Origin: Mycobacterium vicinigordonae | Lineage (GTDB): Bacteria > Actinomycetota > Actinomycetes > Mycobacteriales > Mycobacteriaceae | Direction: 5' to 3' | Length of the DNA stretch: 64,000 nt | NCBI RefSeq assembly: GCF_013466425.1 | Contig: NZ_CP059165.1 | Span: forward strand, 3,782,001 to 3,846,000 | In this document: piece by piece, positions 1 through 9,036 of the stretch | Layout: every line of letters starts with the position of its first letter | How positions within the stretch are numbered: the first letter of the stretch is position 1 | The notes under the pieces: model-generated | What the model was told of the DNA's origin: nothing | The model's database searches: none | Seen by the model: the letters and a program-made list of their open reading frames with translations, nothing else | Program-made: the position numbers and the translations under genes

Positions 1-714
1 TACCGCGGCGTGGGGCTGACCATCTACGAGGGCTACGGCCTGACCGAGACCAGTGCCGCGATCACCGTGAACCAGATCAACGGTCTCAAGATCGGGACCG
101 TGGGAAAGCTGGTGCCCGGCAACAGCCTCAAAATCGCCGAAGACAAAGAACTACTGGTGCGCGGCGGCGTGGTGTTCGACGGCTACTGGAAGAACGAGAA
201 GGCCACCGACGAAGCGTTCACCGACGGCTGGTTCCACACCGGCGACTTGGGCTCGGTCGATGAGGACGGCTTTGTCAGCATCGTCGGCCGCAAAAAGGAA
301 CTGATCGTGACCGCGGGCGGCAAGAACGTCGCACCCGCGGTGCTCGAGGACCAGCTTCGCGCGCACCCGCTGATCAGCCAGGCGATGGTGGTCGGGGACA
401 ACAAACCGTTCATCGGCGCGTTGATCACCATCGACCCGGAGGCGTTCGACGGCTGGAAGAGCCGGCACGGCAAGGCCGACGGCGCCTCGGTGGGAGAGTT
501 AGCCACCGACCCCGACCTGGTCGCCGAGGTGGACCTGGCCGTCAAGCAGGCCAACCAGCAGGTGTCCAATGCCGAGTCGATCCGCAAGTTCCGGATTCTG
601 CCCGTCGACTTCACCGAGGAGTCCGGCGAGCTGACCCCGACGATGAAGGTCAAGCGCAACGTGGTGGCCGAGAAGTTCGCCTCCGACATCGAGGCGATCT
701 ACCAGAAGGACTGA
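1..714 (+). CDS. fadD15: Long-chain fatty-acid-CoA ligase, C-terminal part (FadD15-type)
   Basis: This is the 3' part of an acyl-adenylate-forming enzyme; the reading frame is already open at base 1, so the N-terminus lies outside the window. The visible 237 residues hold the ATP-binding motif YGLTET, the motif TGDLG that marks the hinge to the mobile C-terminal domain, and the GRKKELI..GGKNVAP segment whose lysine and glycine loop are typical of fatty acyl-CoA synthetases. The family activates a fatty acid with ATP to acyl-AMP and then to acyl-CoA. The symbol rests on position next to pimB and on similarity to the FAA1-like (AMP-forming) mycobacterial FadD15. It converges with pimB, the stop codons being only a few bases apart. 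Confidence 0.93.
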   Translation, partial: YRGVGLTIYEGYGLTETSAAITVNQINGLKIGTVGKLVPGNSLKIAEDKELLVRGGVVFDGYWKNEKATDEAFTDGWFHTGDLGSVDEDGFVSIVGRKKELIVTAGGKNVAPAVLEDQLRAHPLISQAMVVGDNKPFIGALITIDPEAFDGWKSRHGKADGASVGELATDPDLVAEVDLAVKQANQQVSNAESIRKFRILPVDFTEESGELTPTMKVKRNVVAEKFASDIEAIYQKD

Positions 715-718
715 GCGA

Positions 719-1855
719 CTACAGCAGTTCGGCGAGCCGGGCCGCCAAGGTGTCCCAGCGCCACTGCGTCCGCACCCAGTCCCGGCCGGCGACACCCATC
801 GCTGCCGCACGGTCGCGATCGGTCAGCAACTCGGTGACCGCGTCAGCGACCTGATCGACCGAGTTGCCGTTCACCACCAAACCAGTCTTGTTGTGCTGCA
901 CCGCTTCCGGAGCCCCGCCGGAGTCGCCGGCGATCACCGGTACGCCGGTAGCCGACGCCTCTAGAAAGACGATTCCCAGGCCCTCGACATCCATGCCGGC
1001 GCCGCGAGTGCGGCACGGCATGGCGAACACGTCGGCCATCGCGTGGTGGGCGGGCAGCTCGTCTCCGGGCACGCCGCCGGTGAACGTCACGTGGTCGGCG
1101 ACCCCGCTGGTGTGGGCCAGCTTCCGCAGCGTGTCGAGGTAGGGTCCACCGCCGACGATCACCAGCGCGGCGCCGTCAACCCGGCGCCTAATCGACGGGA
1201 GCGCCTTGATCAGCATGTCTTGACCCTTGCGCGGCACCAGACGCGATAGACACACCACCGTCGGCCGTTCACCGAGCCCATACCGGGCGCGCAGCTCGGC
1301 ACGCGCGGCGGGGTCGGGCCGGAACCGGTCGCTGTCTACGCCGGGCGGAAGGTATTCCAGCGACGCGCCCGGACCGAATGCGGGCGCGAACCGGGACCGG
1401 GTGTAGCGGCTCACGAACGTCACCACATCGGTTCCGTCGCCAATTCGGCGCAGTACCGACCGTGCGACCGGCAGCATCGACCAGCCCACTTCGTGCCCAT
1501 GGGTACTGGCCAGCACCCTAGTCGCACCGGCTTGCCGGGCACGCGGCGCCAGCAGAGCGAGCGGCGCGGCAGCCCCGAACCAGACCGTATCGATGCGGTG
1601 CTCTTCGATCAGCCTGCGCATCCGGACATCGACCGACGGGACCGGCAACATCAGCGTGCTGGGATGGCGTACCACCCGGTAGCCCGATTCCTGCGCTGAT
1701 TCGTCGAAAGCCCCGTCGCCCTTCCACTTTGGCGCGTACACGGTGAGGGCGTGCGCCCCGGACCCGATGAGTCGGCCGACGAACTCTCCCAGATAGGACT
1801 GGATGCCGCCACGCCGCGGGGGAAAGTCGTTGGTTACCAGCAGGACCCGGCTCAC
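719..1855 (-). CDS. pimB: Phosphatidylinositol monomannoside alpha-1,6-mannosyltransferase (PimB')
   Basis: A 378-residue GT-B glycosyltransferase of family GT4. The N-terminus (VLLVTNDFPPRRGGIQSY) carries the glycine-rich acceptor-side loop, and the C-terminal half carries the nucleotide-sugar EX7E motif (E-GLGIVF-LE) followed by SGGAPEAV. The family's known role is transfer of the second mannose from GDP-mannose to PIM1 at the cytoplasmic face of the membrane, giving PIM2, the base of PIM, LM and LAM. The GTG start sits 6 bases after a TAACGT box, so it is probably translated from a leaderless mRNA. The gene is divergently followed by nothing on its own strand until the metalloprotease gene upstream. 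Confidence 0.95.
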   Translation of the reverse strand: MSRVLLVTNDFPPRRGGIQSYLGEFVGRLIGSGAHALTVYAPKWKGDGAFDESAQESGYRVVRHPSTLMLPVPSVDVRMRRLIEEHRIDTVWFGAAAPLALLAPRARQAGATRVLASTHGHEVGWSMLPVARSVLRRIGDGTDVVTFVSRYTRSRFAPAFGPGASLEYLPPGVDSDRFRPDPAARAELRARYGLGERPTVVCLSRLVPRKGQDMLIKALPSIRRRVDGAALVIVGGGPYLDTLRKLAHTSGVADHVTFTGGVPGDELPAHHAMADVFAMPCRTRGAGMDVEGLGIVFLEASATGVPVIAGDSGGAPEAVQHNKTGLVVNGNSVDQVADAVTELLTDRDRAAAMGVAGRDWVRTQWRWDTLAARLAELL

Positions 1856-1861
1856 CCGGCT

Positions 1862-1867
1862 ACGTTA
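1862..1867 (-). promoter_or_regulatory. Putative -10 box of a leaderless pimB transcript
   Basis: On the minus strand TAACGT is followed by 6 bases and then the GTG of pimB. No Shine-Dalgarno sequence lies between. This spacing puts the expected transcription start at the start codon. Inferred from sequence only. Confidence 0.5.
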
Positions 1868-1894
1868 GCGCGCAATCAGTCCCGCTCTGGACAC

Positions 1895-2698
1895 CTAGGC
1901 GCGCTCGGCGGCCCACTGCTGCCAGCGGGTCAGCAGTCTGGCCGAGTCGATGCCCAGCACGTCGCGGACCGCGGTGGCCACTTCGGCGTGCCGGACGCCG
2001 CAGGCGCTCACATAGAGTTCGTGCAGTTTGGCGGCCCCGTAGGTATCCGCGACAAAACGCGCGAACCACCACGCCCGGTCGTACGCCAGCGACAGCTCTG
2101 GCTCGTCACTGTCCAACTCGGCGTCCGAGGGTAAAAACAGCAGCGTTGACCGCGCCGCTGCAGGCACCGCGCGCTGCGGCCGCGCAACGAAGTCGGCCAC
2201 CCCTTCGGTCAGCCAGCGTGGAGCGTCGGCCGCGGTGTCCGCGCGAGCCGCATAATGAAAAAGCTCATGCGTCAACACAATTCGTAATGCGCCTGGGCTC
2301 ATTGCGTCCGCGCCGGGCGCCAACACGATGCGGGCACCGACCACCGTCCGCCGCCCGAAGTCGACCCGCTGGGCCACTGTCACGGCCGCGATGTCGGCCC
2401 GCTGCGAGGCGGGGTCGTCGGCGGCCGCAGCCCGAAACTGCTCGTCGGAGTCGGTGGCCGCGATGATGACCTCGCGTGACCAGTCGGTCCCCCAGAACCC
2501 GACGACCGCGCTGATCGCCGCGGGCAGGTTTGCCGCCACCCGTGACAGCAGTCCGTCGGTGCTTGACCCGCCCCGGTTGATCAGCCGCACGGCGCGATCG
2601 CCGACGATCAACATGGTCTCCGCGCCGCGAGTCTGGGCAGCAGTTTCCCCTCGTCGCTGCGGCGCCGGATGGGCCGAGATCGCGAGTGCCGTGATCAA
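1895..2698 (-). CDS. Putative gluzincin-type zinc metalloprotease, secreted or membrane anchored (Rv2189c-like)
   Basis: A protein of about 267 residues with the zinc-protease motif HELFH at residues 144-148 and a glutamate at about 165 in TEGVADF, giving HExxH-(16)-E as in gluzincins (peptidase_MA-like). The remainder shows no other domain that I recognise. The start is uncertain: the only initiation codon in the region is TTG at 2698, yet the frame stays open upstream through a segment reading like a signal peptide (RRRPSHLLACVLIAELITALA) that overlaps the 3' side of ripC without an obvious start codon. It lies just downstream of ripC on the same strand, so co-transcription is likely and a role in the envelope is a reasonable inference. 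Substrate unknown. Confidence 0.8.
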   Translation of the reverse strand: MITALAISAHPAPQRRGETAAQTRGAETMLIVGDRAVRLINRGGSSTDGLLSRVAANLPAAISAVVGFWGTDWSREVIIAATDSDEQFRAAAADDPASQRADIAAVTVAQRVDFGRRTVVGARIVLAPGADAMSPGALRIVLTHELFHYAARADTAADAPRWLTEGVADFVARPQRAVPAAARSTLLFLPSDAELDSDEPELSLAYDRAWWFARFVADTYGAAKLHELYVSACGVRHAEVATAVRDVLGIDSARLLTRWQQWAAERA

Positions 2699-2769
2699 CT
2701 CAGCGATCAGTACACACGCCAGCAGATGTGAAGGCCGGCGCCTCGAACTGCAGCGGTGCGAGGAGTCCG

Positions 2770-3927
2770 TCAGTAGCGGCGGGCGTCGTAGATTGGCCCG
2801 GACGAGTCCATCGGTACCACGCGAACCGGCTGGCCGTAGGTCGAGGAGTGGATCATCATTCCGTCACCGACGTAGATACCGGCGTGCGACGCGTCGGAGT
2901 AGAAGGTCAGCACGTCGCCGGGCTGCAGGTCGCCGAGGGACACCGGTTGACCGCCGTGGGCCAGCGCCTGGCTGGAGTGTGGCAGCGAGATGCCGGCCTG
3001 CTGGAACGCCCACATCACCAATCCGGAGCAGTCGAAGCCGCCGGGTGCGGCGCCACCCCACACGTAGGGCGAGCCAATTTGCGTCAACGCGGCCTGCACC
3101 ACCATCGCACGATCACCGCCGCCGCCCTCGGGTGCGGTGAACGGAGCTCCGCTCACTCCGCCGGCGCCACCAGGTACAGGAGCCTCGGGTGCCGGTGCGC
3201 CTTCCGGTGCGGGCGGCGCGCCTGGGGGCAGCGCCTCGGGAGCCCCGGGAGCCCCTTGCGGAACCGGCCCGGGCTGGGCCATGGCGGTGCGCTGGTCTGG
3301 CGTGAGCGCCGCGTACTGAGACTTGACCACGGCGATCTGCACCTGCAGCTGGCTTTGCTTGTGCTGCAGGTTGGCACGCACCGCCGCGGCTTGTTCAGCG
3401 GCGGCCTTGGCGTCCGCGGCCGACTTGGCAGCGGCCTGCTCGGCCTTAGTAGCTTCAGCGTCCGCAGCCTTGAAACTGGCCATTTGCGCCGACATCTGAC
3501 CTGCCATCACCCGCTGCACGGCCAGCCCGTCGATCAGCAGCTGCGGCGACTCCGCGGTCAGCATGGCGTCCAAACCATTGGTACGGCCACCCATGTAGAC
3601 CGCGGCGGCAACCTTGTTGACCGTGTTCTGCAAGGTGGCCAACCGGGCCTTCGACGCTTGCACGGCGGCCTGGGCTTCGTTCAGTTTGTTCTCCGCGGCC
3701 CGCTGGGCGGCCAGCTTCTCGTTCAGGTCGAGCTGCGCGCTGTGCATCGCCTCGGTGGTTTGCTCGGCCTGCCGGGACAGCTCGTTCAGCTTCGCCACGG
3801 CGTCCTGGGCGGGATCGGCCATCGCAGTTGCCGTAGTGATGCCGCACAACACGACGAAGCTCGCTAACGAACCGACGGCGGACCGCTTGATTGCGCGCGC
3901 GATCGAATGCCTACAGTCGAGCCTCAA
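2770..3927 (-). CDS. ripC: Secreted NlpC/P60 peptidoglycan hydrolase (RipC)
   Basis: A 385-residue exported protein. Residues 1-37 form a signal peptide ending in AMA before DPAQDAV. Residues about 40-215 form a long alanine/glutamine-rich coiled coil; a Pro/Ala/Gly linker spans about 225-270. The C-terminal NlpC/P60 domain has catalytic Cys about 300 (DCSGL), His about 348 (SHAGIY) and His about 360 (MIHSS). NlpC/P60 enzymes cut D-Glu-mDAP bonds in peptidoglycan stems, and the coiled coil in this family is thought to respond to FtsEX. The TTG start was chosen because the resulting MRLD N-terminus matches the M. tuberculosis RipC start as I remember it. The upstream region contains a 10-base direct repeat. 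Confidence 0.95.
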   Translation of the reverse strand: MRLDCRHSIARAIKRSAVGSLASFVVLCGITTATAMADPAQDAVAKLNELSRQAEQTTEAMHSAQLDLNEKLAAQRAAENKLNEAQAAVQASKARLATLQNTVNKVAAAVYMGGRTNGLDAMLTAESPQLLIDGLAVQRVMAGQMSAQMASFKAADAEATKAEQAAAKSAADAKAAAEQAAAVRANLQHKQSQLQVQIAVVKSQYAALTPDQRTAMAQPGPVPQGAPGAPEALPPGAPPAPEGAPAPEAPVPGGAGGVSGAPFTAPEGGGGDRAMVVQAALTQIGSPYVWGGAAPGGFDCSGLVMWAFQQAGISLPHSSQALAHGGQPVSLGDLQPGDVLTFYSDASHAGIYVGDGMMIHSSTYGQPVRVVPMDSSGPIYDARRY

Positions 3928-3947
3928 GATTGCATCCTTAAACTGCC

Positions 3948-4010
3948 ATCGACGTTTATCCGCCGAGCTGGTTTAGGTCTCAAACAGGTTACGAAACGAT
4001 ATCGACGTTT
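3948..4010 (-). promoter_or_regulatory. Pair of 10-bp direct repeats upstream of ripC
   Basis: AAACGTCGAT (minus-strand reading) occurs at 3948-3957 and again at 4001-4010, 53 bases apart, about five helical turns, in the AT-richer leader of ripC. The repeat could be a paired regulator site. No riboswitch fold was recognised here. Function is inference. Confidence 0.35.
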
Positions 4011-4099
4011 GTCCAAAGCGGGGCGTTAAGAAAATAGGAAGATTTCTGTCATTTCTATGTGATTCAGGGATCTTGCCGTCGTCGACCCTACACGATCCA

Positions 4100-4363
4100 T
4101 CACGCGACGCCCTTAGGTGACACCGGGCGGTCGCGTCGGATCGGTACCAGCCGCAACCGCGGGGCCAAGCCCGCCTCGGCCAGCACTTCCAGCGCGACTT
4201 GCTCGTCGTACGAAAGGGTTTCGGGCACGCCGAGCAAAACGCTCACCACGCACTCACGGCATCCAGGCCCGCGCACGGCGCAATCGTCACAGTCGATGAC
4301 CACCGGCTCCCCCGGCTTGGGCGCCGCACTACCGTCACTTCCGGCTCCATTGCTGAGTGCCAT
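4100..4363 (-). CDS. Small conserved four-cysteine protein
   Basis: An 87-residue protein with two CxxC pairs at Cys25/Cys28 and Cys35/Cys38 (CDDC-AVRGPG-CREC), followed by a helical segment (LSYDEQVALEVLAEAGL) and a basic C-terminus. The pairs would suit a zinc or metal knuckle. The ATG is preceded by a good ribosome site (GGAGAGGA). The gene lies divergent from the DnaQ/GIY-YIG nuclease gene and upstream of ripC on the same strand. I recognise the motif as conserved in mycobacteria but know of no assigned function. Confidence 0.8.
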   Translation of the reverse strand: MALSNGAGSDGSAAPKPGEPVVIDCDDCAVRGPGCRECVVSVLLGVPETLSYDEQVALEVLAEAGLAPRLRLVPIRRDRPVSPKGVA

Positions 4364-4507
4364 CTGAGTCGGTCCTCTCCGTAGGGCTATCCATCACAAA
4401 ATCAAGCTGCACCGCACGGTAACGGTGTGCACCGACATCCCCTTTCGTCGGACAATTCTGGGCTTCGTCGAAGCTTCCGGCGCGGGAGCCCAGGGTTGTC
4501 GGTGCGG

Positions 4508-6418
4508 ATGCCTAACGTCACCGCCATGGGTGCGACCGGTGCGACTCAGCTCAGCTTCACCGGCCTCTTCGACGAACTCGAGCCATCGCAGCAGCCCCAC
4601 GAGCAGTCACTGCGCGAAACCACCTTCGTTGTGGTCGATCTGGAGACCACCGGCGGGCGCGCCGTCTCCAATAGCGGAGCCGCCCCGGACGCCATCACCG
4701 AGATCGGTGCGGTCAAAGTGTGCGGCGGCGCCGTCCTGGGCGAATTCGCCACCCTGGTCGACCCTGGACGCAGCATCCCACCCCAAATAGTCCAACTGAC
4801 CGGAATCACTACGGCAATGGTCTGCGACGCCCCCACCATCGATGCCGTACTACCGATGTTCTTCGAGTTCGCCGGTGACGCGGTGCTGGTCGCCCACAAC
4901 GCGGGCTTCGATATTGGCTTCCTGCGCGCCGCGGCCGAACGTTGCCAGCTGCACTGGCCGCGCCCGAAGGTGCTGTGCACCGTCCGGCTTGCAAGGCGGG
5001 TGCTCAGCCGGGAAGAAGCGCCCAGCGTGCGACTGGCCGAGTTAGCACGGCTGTTCGCCGTGACGACGCAACCGACGCACCGCGCTCTCGACGACGCCCG
5101 GGCCACCGTTGACGTGCTGCACGCACTGATCGAGCGGGTGGGCAACCAGGGCATTCATACCTACACCGACCTGCGGTCCTATCTGCCGGACGTCACCCCC
5201 GCCCAGCGCCGCAAACGGGTGCTGGCCGACGGCCTGCCCCACCGGCCGGGTGTCTACCTGTTCCGTGGTCCCTCGGGCGAGGTGCTCTATATCGGTACCG
5301 GTGTCGACCTGCGGCGCCGCGTCAGCCAGTACTTCACCGGCGCCGATCCGCGCGGCCGGATGAAAGAGATGGTCGGCCTCGCCGAAAGCGTCGACCACGT
5401 CGAATGCGCGCACTCCCTCGAGGCGGGGGTTCGGGAATTGCGACTGCTGGCCTCCCACGCCCCGCCGTATAACCGCCGGTCGCGGTTTCCGCACCGGTGG
5501 TGGTGGGTGGCGCTCACCGACGAGGCGTTCCCGCGACTCTCGGTGGTGCGCAACCCGCGTCACGACCGTGCCATCGGCCCGTTCCGGTCCCGCACGGACG
5601 CCGCGGACACCGCGGCCCTGCTCGCTCGATTCGCCGGCGTGCGAACCTGCACCAGGCGGCTGGCCCGATCAGCGCGGCACGGACCGGCCTGTCCCGAACT
5701 CGAGGTGTCACCCTGTCCGGCGGCCCGGGACGTGACGCCCCAGCAGTACGCGGCGGTGGCGGTCCGGGTCGAAGCGCTGATCGACGGCACCGACAACGCC
5801 GCGCTCGCCGCAGCCGCCGACCAGGTTTCAGCACTGGCTGAGCGCCATCACTACGAGAGCGCGGCTAGGCTGCGCGACCACCTCTGCACCACGGTCGAGG
5901 TGTTGTGGCGCGGCCAGCGGCTGCGGGCCCTGACCGCGCTGCCCGAGCTGATCGCCGCGGCGCCGGACGGCGACAAAGGGTACGAACTCGTCGTCATCCG
6001 CCACGGCCAACTCGCCGCCGCGGGCGTGGCCCGGCGCGGGGTACCGCCGATGCCGGTGATCGAGTCCATCGCCGCCGGCGCCCAGACGATCCTGCCGTCT
6101 GCGGCCCCGCTCGGCGGGGCGCTGGTTGAGGAGACCGCGCTGATCGCCCGCTGGCTAACGGCGCCAGGGGTACGGATCGTGCGTGTCACCTCCGAGAACA
6201 CCGGTTGGGCGTCACCGCTGCGGTCGGCCGGCGCGTGGGCGGGCTGGGCGGCCGCGGCCCGTTCGGCGAAACTGGCCGCGGAGCAGTTGGATTCACACCC
6301 GCTGACTGAACCGCACCCAACGCGCGAGCAGCTGTTCGGCCGCCCCGCTGTCGATCGCGGCGACGGCGCGGCACAACCCGTCTTCCCAAGCCGGCAACCA
6401 TTCAGCGCGACTGGATAA
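4508..6418 (+). CDS. DnaQ-like 3'-5' exonuclease fused to a UvrC-type GIY-YIG endonuclease domain (Rv2191-like)
   Basis: About 636 residues. The N-terminal DEDDh exonuclease has Exo I ([10 protein letters not shown]), Exo II ([13 protein letters not shown]) and Exo III ([10 protein letters not shown]) motifs. It is followed by a GIY-YIG nuclease domain (PGVYLFRG ... [18 protein letters not shown]) as in UvrC or Cho, and a C-terminal part resembling the UvrC middle region. The family is expected to act in DNA repair by nicking and trimming, but the substrate of this fusion is not known to me. The start is uncertain; ATG 4508 is used, with an in-frame ATG at 4529 and a longer option at 4427. 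The last 126 bases overlap the 3' end of trpD on the other strand. Confidence 0.88.
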   Translation: MPNVTAMGATGATQLSFTGLFDELEPSQQPHEQSLRETTFVVVDLETTGGRAVSNSGAAPDAITEIGAVKVCGGAVLGEFATLVDPGRSIPPQIVQLTGITTAMVCDAPTIDAVLPMFFEFAGDAVLVAHNAGFDIGFLRAAAERCQLHWPRPKVLCTVRLARRVLSREEAPSVRLAELARLFAVTTQPTHRALDDARATVDVLHALIERVGNQGIHTYTDLRSYLPDVTPAQRRKRVLADGLPHRPGVYLFRGPSGEVLYIGTGVDLRRRVSQYFTGADPRGRMKEMVGLAESVDHVECAHSLEAGVRELRLLASHAPPYNRRSRFPHRWWWVALTDEAFPRLSVVRNPRHDRAIGPFRSRTDAADTAALLARFAGVRTCTRRLARSARHGPACPELEVSPCPAARDVTPQQYAAVAVRVEALIDGTDNAALAAAADQVSALAERHHYESAARLRDHLCTTVEVLWRGQRLRALTALPELIAAAPDGDKGYELVVIRHGQLAAAGVARRGVPPMPVIESIAAGAQTILPSAAPLGGALVEETALIARWLTAPGVRIVRVTSENTGWASPLRSAGAWAGWAAAARSAKLAAEQLDSHPLTEPHPTREQLFGRPAVDRGDGAAQPVFPSRQPFSATG

Positions 6419-7384
6419 CCCGGCATGCGCCACCAGCGCACCGGCGGCGTTGAGCACCACGGCGTCGCGCACCGGACCTTGGCCCCCGGCGAGCACCGCG
6501 CGCACTTCGGCGGCGTTGGCCTCAGCGTCACCGCCGCGTAGCTCGTCGAGTTCGGCGCGGGCGAACCCGAATCCCGCCGGATCGAACTTCAACCTGTCCA
6601 CGGTGCCCGCCTGCACCCGCCAGATCGTGCTCGTGGTGGTTGTCGTCAGCTCGTCGAGCCCGTCGTCACCGTGCACCACCAGCACACTGGAGCGACGGGC
6701 GGCGAACACCCCGGCCATCACCTCGGCGAGATCGGCGAAGGCGCAGCCGATCAATCCGGCCCGCGGTTGGGCCGGATTGGTAAGCGGCCCAAGGAGATTG
6801 AATACCGTCGGCACCCCGATGTCGCGGCGCACCGGCGTGGCGTGCCGATACGACGGATGAAACTGCGGCGCGAAACAAAACCCAATCCCGAGCTCACGCA
6901 GACTGCGCGCGACCTGCTCGGGCCCCAGATCGATGCGCACCCCGAGAGCCTCCAGCGTGTCGGCCCCGCCGGACAGCGAGGAGGCCGCGCGGTTGCCGTG
7001 CTTGACCACCGGCACACCCGCCGCCGCAACCACGATCGACGCCATCGTGGACAGGTTGACGGTGTTGACTCCGTCGCCACCGGTCCCGACGACGTCCACG
7101 GCGTCGTCGGGCAGCGTCTCGGCAGGCATCGGCCGGGCGTGGTCGAGCATCACCCCGGCCAGTTCGCTGACCTCTTCGGCCGTCGGGCCCTTCATCGTCA
7201 GCGCCACCGCGAACGCCGCGATCTGGGCGGGTTGCGCGGCGCCAGCCATGATCTGGTCCATCGCCCAGGCCGCCTGCCGGCGCGTCAGGTTCTGCCGGTC
7301 GGTCAGGCACCCGAGGACCTGTGGCCACGACGGCGACACGCCCAGGGAACCCCCTCGCGACGCAGCTTCAGATGACGCAACCAC
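6293..7384 (-). CDS. trpD: Anthranilate phosphoribosyltransferase
   Basis: A 363-residue enzyme of tryptophan synthesis that joins anthranilate and PRPP to phosphoribosylanthranilate. Visible motifs are the PRPP-binding [14 protein letters not shown] loop and [12 protein letters not shown], followed by the anthranilate-binding segment around [15 protein letters not shown]. The C-terminus ([12 protein letters not shown]) is the normal family end, so the 126-base antiparallel overlap with the nuclease gene is not caused by a lost stop in trpD. GTG start. It is divergent from ctaE and not in a trp operon here, which matches the separate trpD locus of mycobacteria. Confidence 0.97.
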   Translation of the reverse strand: MVASSEAASRGGSLGVSPSWPQVLGCLTDRQNLTRRQAAWAMDQIMAGAAQPAQIAAFAVALTMKGPTAEEVSELAGVMLDHARPMPAETLPDDAVDVVGTGGDGVNTVNLSTMASIVVAAAGVPVVKHGNRAASSLSGGADTLEALGVRIDLGPEQVARSLRELGIGFCFAPQFHPSYRHATPVRRDIGVPTVFNLLGPLTNPAQPRAGLIGCAFADLAEVMAGVFAARRSSVLVVHGDDGLDELTTTTTSTIWRVQAGTVDRLKFDPAGFGFARAELDELRGGDAEANAAEVRAVLAGGQGPVRDAVVLNAAGALVAHAGLSSRAEWLPAWEDGLCRAVAAIDSGAAEQLLARWVRFSQRV

Positions 7385-7496
7385 GCGCCGATGGTCCCAC
7401 GCCGACCGGGTCCGCCGGCCAGGTGGCCGGAAAAGAGGCGCGACACGTTTTACCGGAAATTTCTGACCCGGGTAGTGCTCGACAACTACAAAGCGT

Positions 7497-7502
7497 CATA
7501 CT
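7497..7502 (+). promoter_or_regulatory. Putative -10 box of leaderless ctaE transcript
   Basis: CATACT ends 7 bases before the GTG of ctaE, with no ribosome site between. This is the same box and nearly the same spacing seen before asnB. Inferred from sequence. Confidence 0.5.
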
Positions 7503-7509
7503 TGCGGAT

Positions 7510-8121
7510 GTGACGAGTGCTGTAGGGACCTCGGGTACTGCGATTACGTCGCGAGTCCATTCGCTGAACCGCCCCAACATGGTCAGTGTTGGCACCATAG
7601 TGTGGCTTTCCAGCGAACTGATGTTCTTTGCTGGCCTGTTCGCGTTCTACTTCACGGCGCGAGCGCAGGCCGGCGGGAACTGGCCGCCGCCGCCAACCGA
7701 GCTGAACCTGTACCAGGCTGTGCCGGTGACGCTGGTGTTGATCGCCTCGTCGTTCACCTGCCAGATGGGGGTGTTCGCGGCCGAACGCGGCGACGTCTTC
7801 GGGCTGCGCCGCTGGTACATCGTCACGTTCCTGATGGGCCTGTTCTTCATCCTGGGCCAGGCCTACGAGTACTACCACCTGGCCACCCACGGCACGACGA
7901 TCCCCGGCAGCGCCTACGGCAGCGTCTTCTACCTGGCGACCGGGTTTCACGGTCTGCACGTCACCGGCGGTTTGATCGCTTTCATCTTCCTGCTGGTGCG
8001 CACCACCATGAGCAAGTTCACCCCGGCGCAAGCCACCGCGAGCATCGTTGTGTCCTACTACTGGCACTTCGTCGACATCGTGTGGATCGCGCTGTTCACC
8101 GTGATCTATTTCATCCGTTAG
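7510..8121 (+). CDS. ctaE: Cytochrome c oxidase (aa3-type) subunit III
   Basis: A 203-residue integral membrane protein with five hydrophobic segments, matching the short actinobacterial form of subunit III. Recognisable stretches are [23 protein letters not shown] and the C-terminal [15 protein letters not shown], all typical of CtaE. It is part of the aa3 oxidase that joins the bcc complex in the mycobacterial supercomplex. GTG 7510 was chosen over the longer frame because it gives the family's N-terminus ([12 protein letters not shown]) and sits 7 bases after a CATACT box. It is followed closely by qcrC, qcrA and qcrB, which probably form one operon. Confidence 0.97.
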   Translation: MTSAVGTSGTAITSRVHSLNRPNMVSVGTIVWLSSELMFFAGLFAFYFTARAQAGGNWPPPPTELNLYQAVPVTLVLIASSFTCQMGVFAAERGDVFGLRRWYIVTFLMGLFFILGQAYEYYHLATHGTTIPGSAYGSVFYLATGFHGLHVTGGLIAFIFLLVRTTMSKFTPAQATASIVVSYYWHFVDIVWIALFTVIYFIR

Positions 8122-8169
8122 CCCGACCCAGCCCACCCTCCCAACAGGCCCGAGAACAGGAGTGCTCAG

Positions 8170-9036
8170 TTGAAGAGACTGGGATTCACCCGATCCGGCC
8201 GGCGGCCCAGCCAGCCGGAAAAGCGGCGCACCGATCGCTCGCGGCGGCGTCTTCGCCGTCGGCTGTCAGGTGCGCTGCTGCTGCTGATCGCGTTGACCAT
8301 CGCTGGCGGGTTGGCGGCGGTACTGACCCCGACGCCGCAGGTGGCGGTGGCCGATGAGTCCGGCCTGGCCCAATTGCGAAGCGGCCAGCAGCTTTACGAG
8401 ACCTCGTGCGTGTCCTGCCACGGCGCCAACCTGCAGGGTGTTCCCGACCACGGGCCCAGCCTGATCGGCGTCGGCGACGCCGCCGTCTACTTCCAGGTGT
8501 CGACCGGTCGGATGCCGGCCATGCGCGGTGAGGCTCAGGCGCAGCGCAAGGAACCGATCTTCGACGAGCACCAGATCGACGCGATCGGCGCCTACGTGCA
8601 GGCCTACGGCGGCGGCGGTCCGAGCGTTCTGCGCAACCCCGACGGCAGCCTGCAGATGCAGTCGCTGCGCGGCACCGACCTAGGCCGTGGTGGCGACCTG
8701 TTCCGGCTCAACTGCGCCTCGTGCCACAACTTCACCGGCAAGGGCGGCGCGCTGTCCTCCGGCAAATTCGCGCCCGACCTGGGTCCTGCCAACGAGCAAC
8801 AGATCCTCACTGCGATGCTGACCGGCCCGCAGAACATGCCGAAGTTCTCCGACCGTCAGCTCTCCCTGGAGTCGAAGAAGGACATCATCGCCTACGTGCG
8901 CACCGCCGCCGAGGAGCGCACCCCGGGTGGCTACGGGTTGGGTGGATTCGGACCCGCACCCGAGGGGATGGCGATGTGGATCATCGGCATGGTCGCCGCC
9001 ATCGGGCTGGCACTGTGGATTGGGGCGCGCACATGA
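8170..9036 (+). CDS. qcrC: Menaquinol-cytochrome c reductase, diheme cytochrome c subunit
   Basis: A 288-residue membrane-anchored diheme c-type cytochrome. It has an arginine-rich N-terminus, one TM segment (about residues 37-56), two CXXCH heme sites (CVSCH and CASCH) in two cytochrome c folds, and a C-terminal TM segment ([20 protein letters not shown]). It replaces soluble cytochrome c by carrying electrons from the bcc complex to the aa3 oxidase in the periplasm. The TTG start has a nearby AGGAG ribosome site. Its stop overlaps the qcrA start as ATGA, so translation is coupled. Confidence 0.97.
   Translation: MKRLGFTRSGRRPSQPEKRRTDRSRRRLRRRLSGALLLLIALTIAGGLAAVLTPTPQVAVADESGLAQLRSGQQLYETSCVSCHGANLQGVPDHGPSLIGVGDAAVYFQVSTGRMPAMRGEAQAQRKEPIFDEHQIDAIGAYVQAYGGGGPSVLRNPDGSLQMQSLRGTDLGRGGDLFRLNCASCHNFTGKGGALSSGKFAPDLGPANEQQILTAMLTGPQNMPKFSDRQLSLESKKDIIAYVRTAAEERTPGGYGLGGFGPAPEGMAMWIIGMVAAIGLALWIGART

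Noticed and set aside
2328..3140. Arg/Ser-rich plus-strand frame opposite the metalloprotease and ripC
   Set aside because: Antisense of two recognised genes with composition typical of shadow frames.
3928..4099. Riboswitch (c-di-AMP/ydaO type) in the ripC leader
   Set aside because: Such elements precede some cell-wall hydrolase genes, but I could not find the conserved core; only direct repeats were seen.
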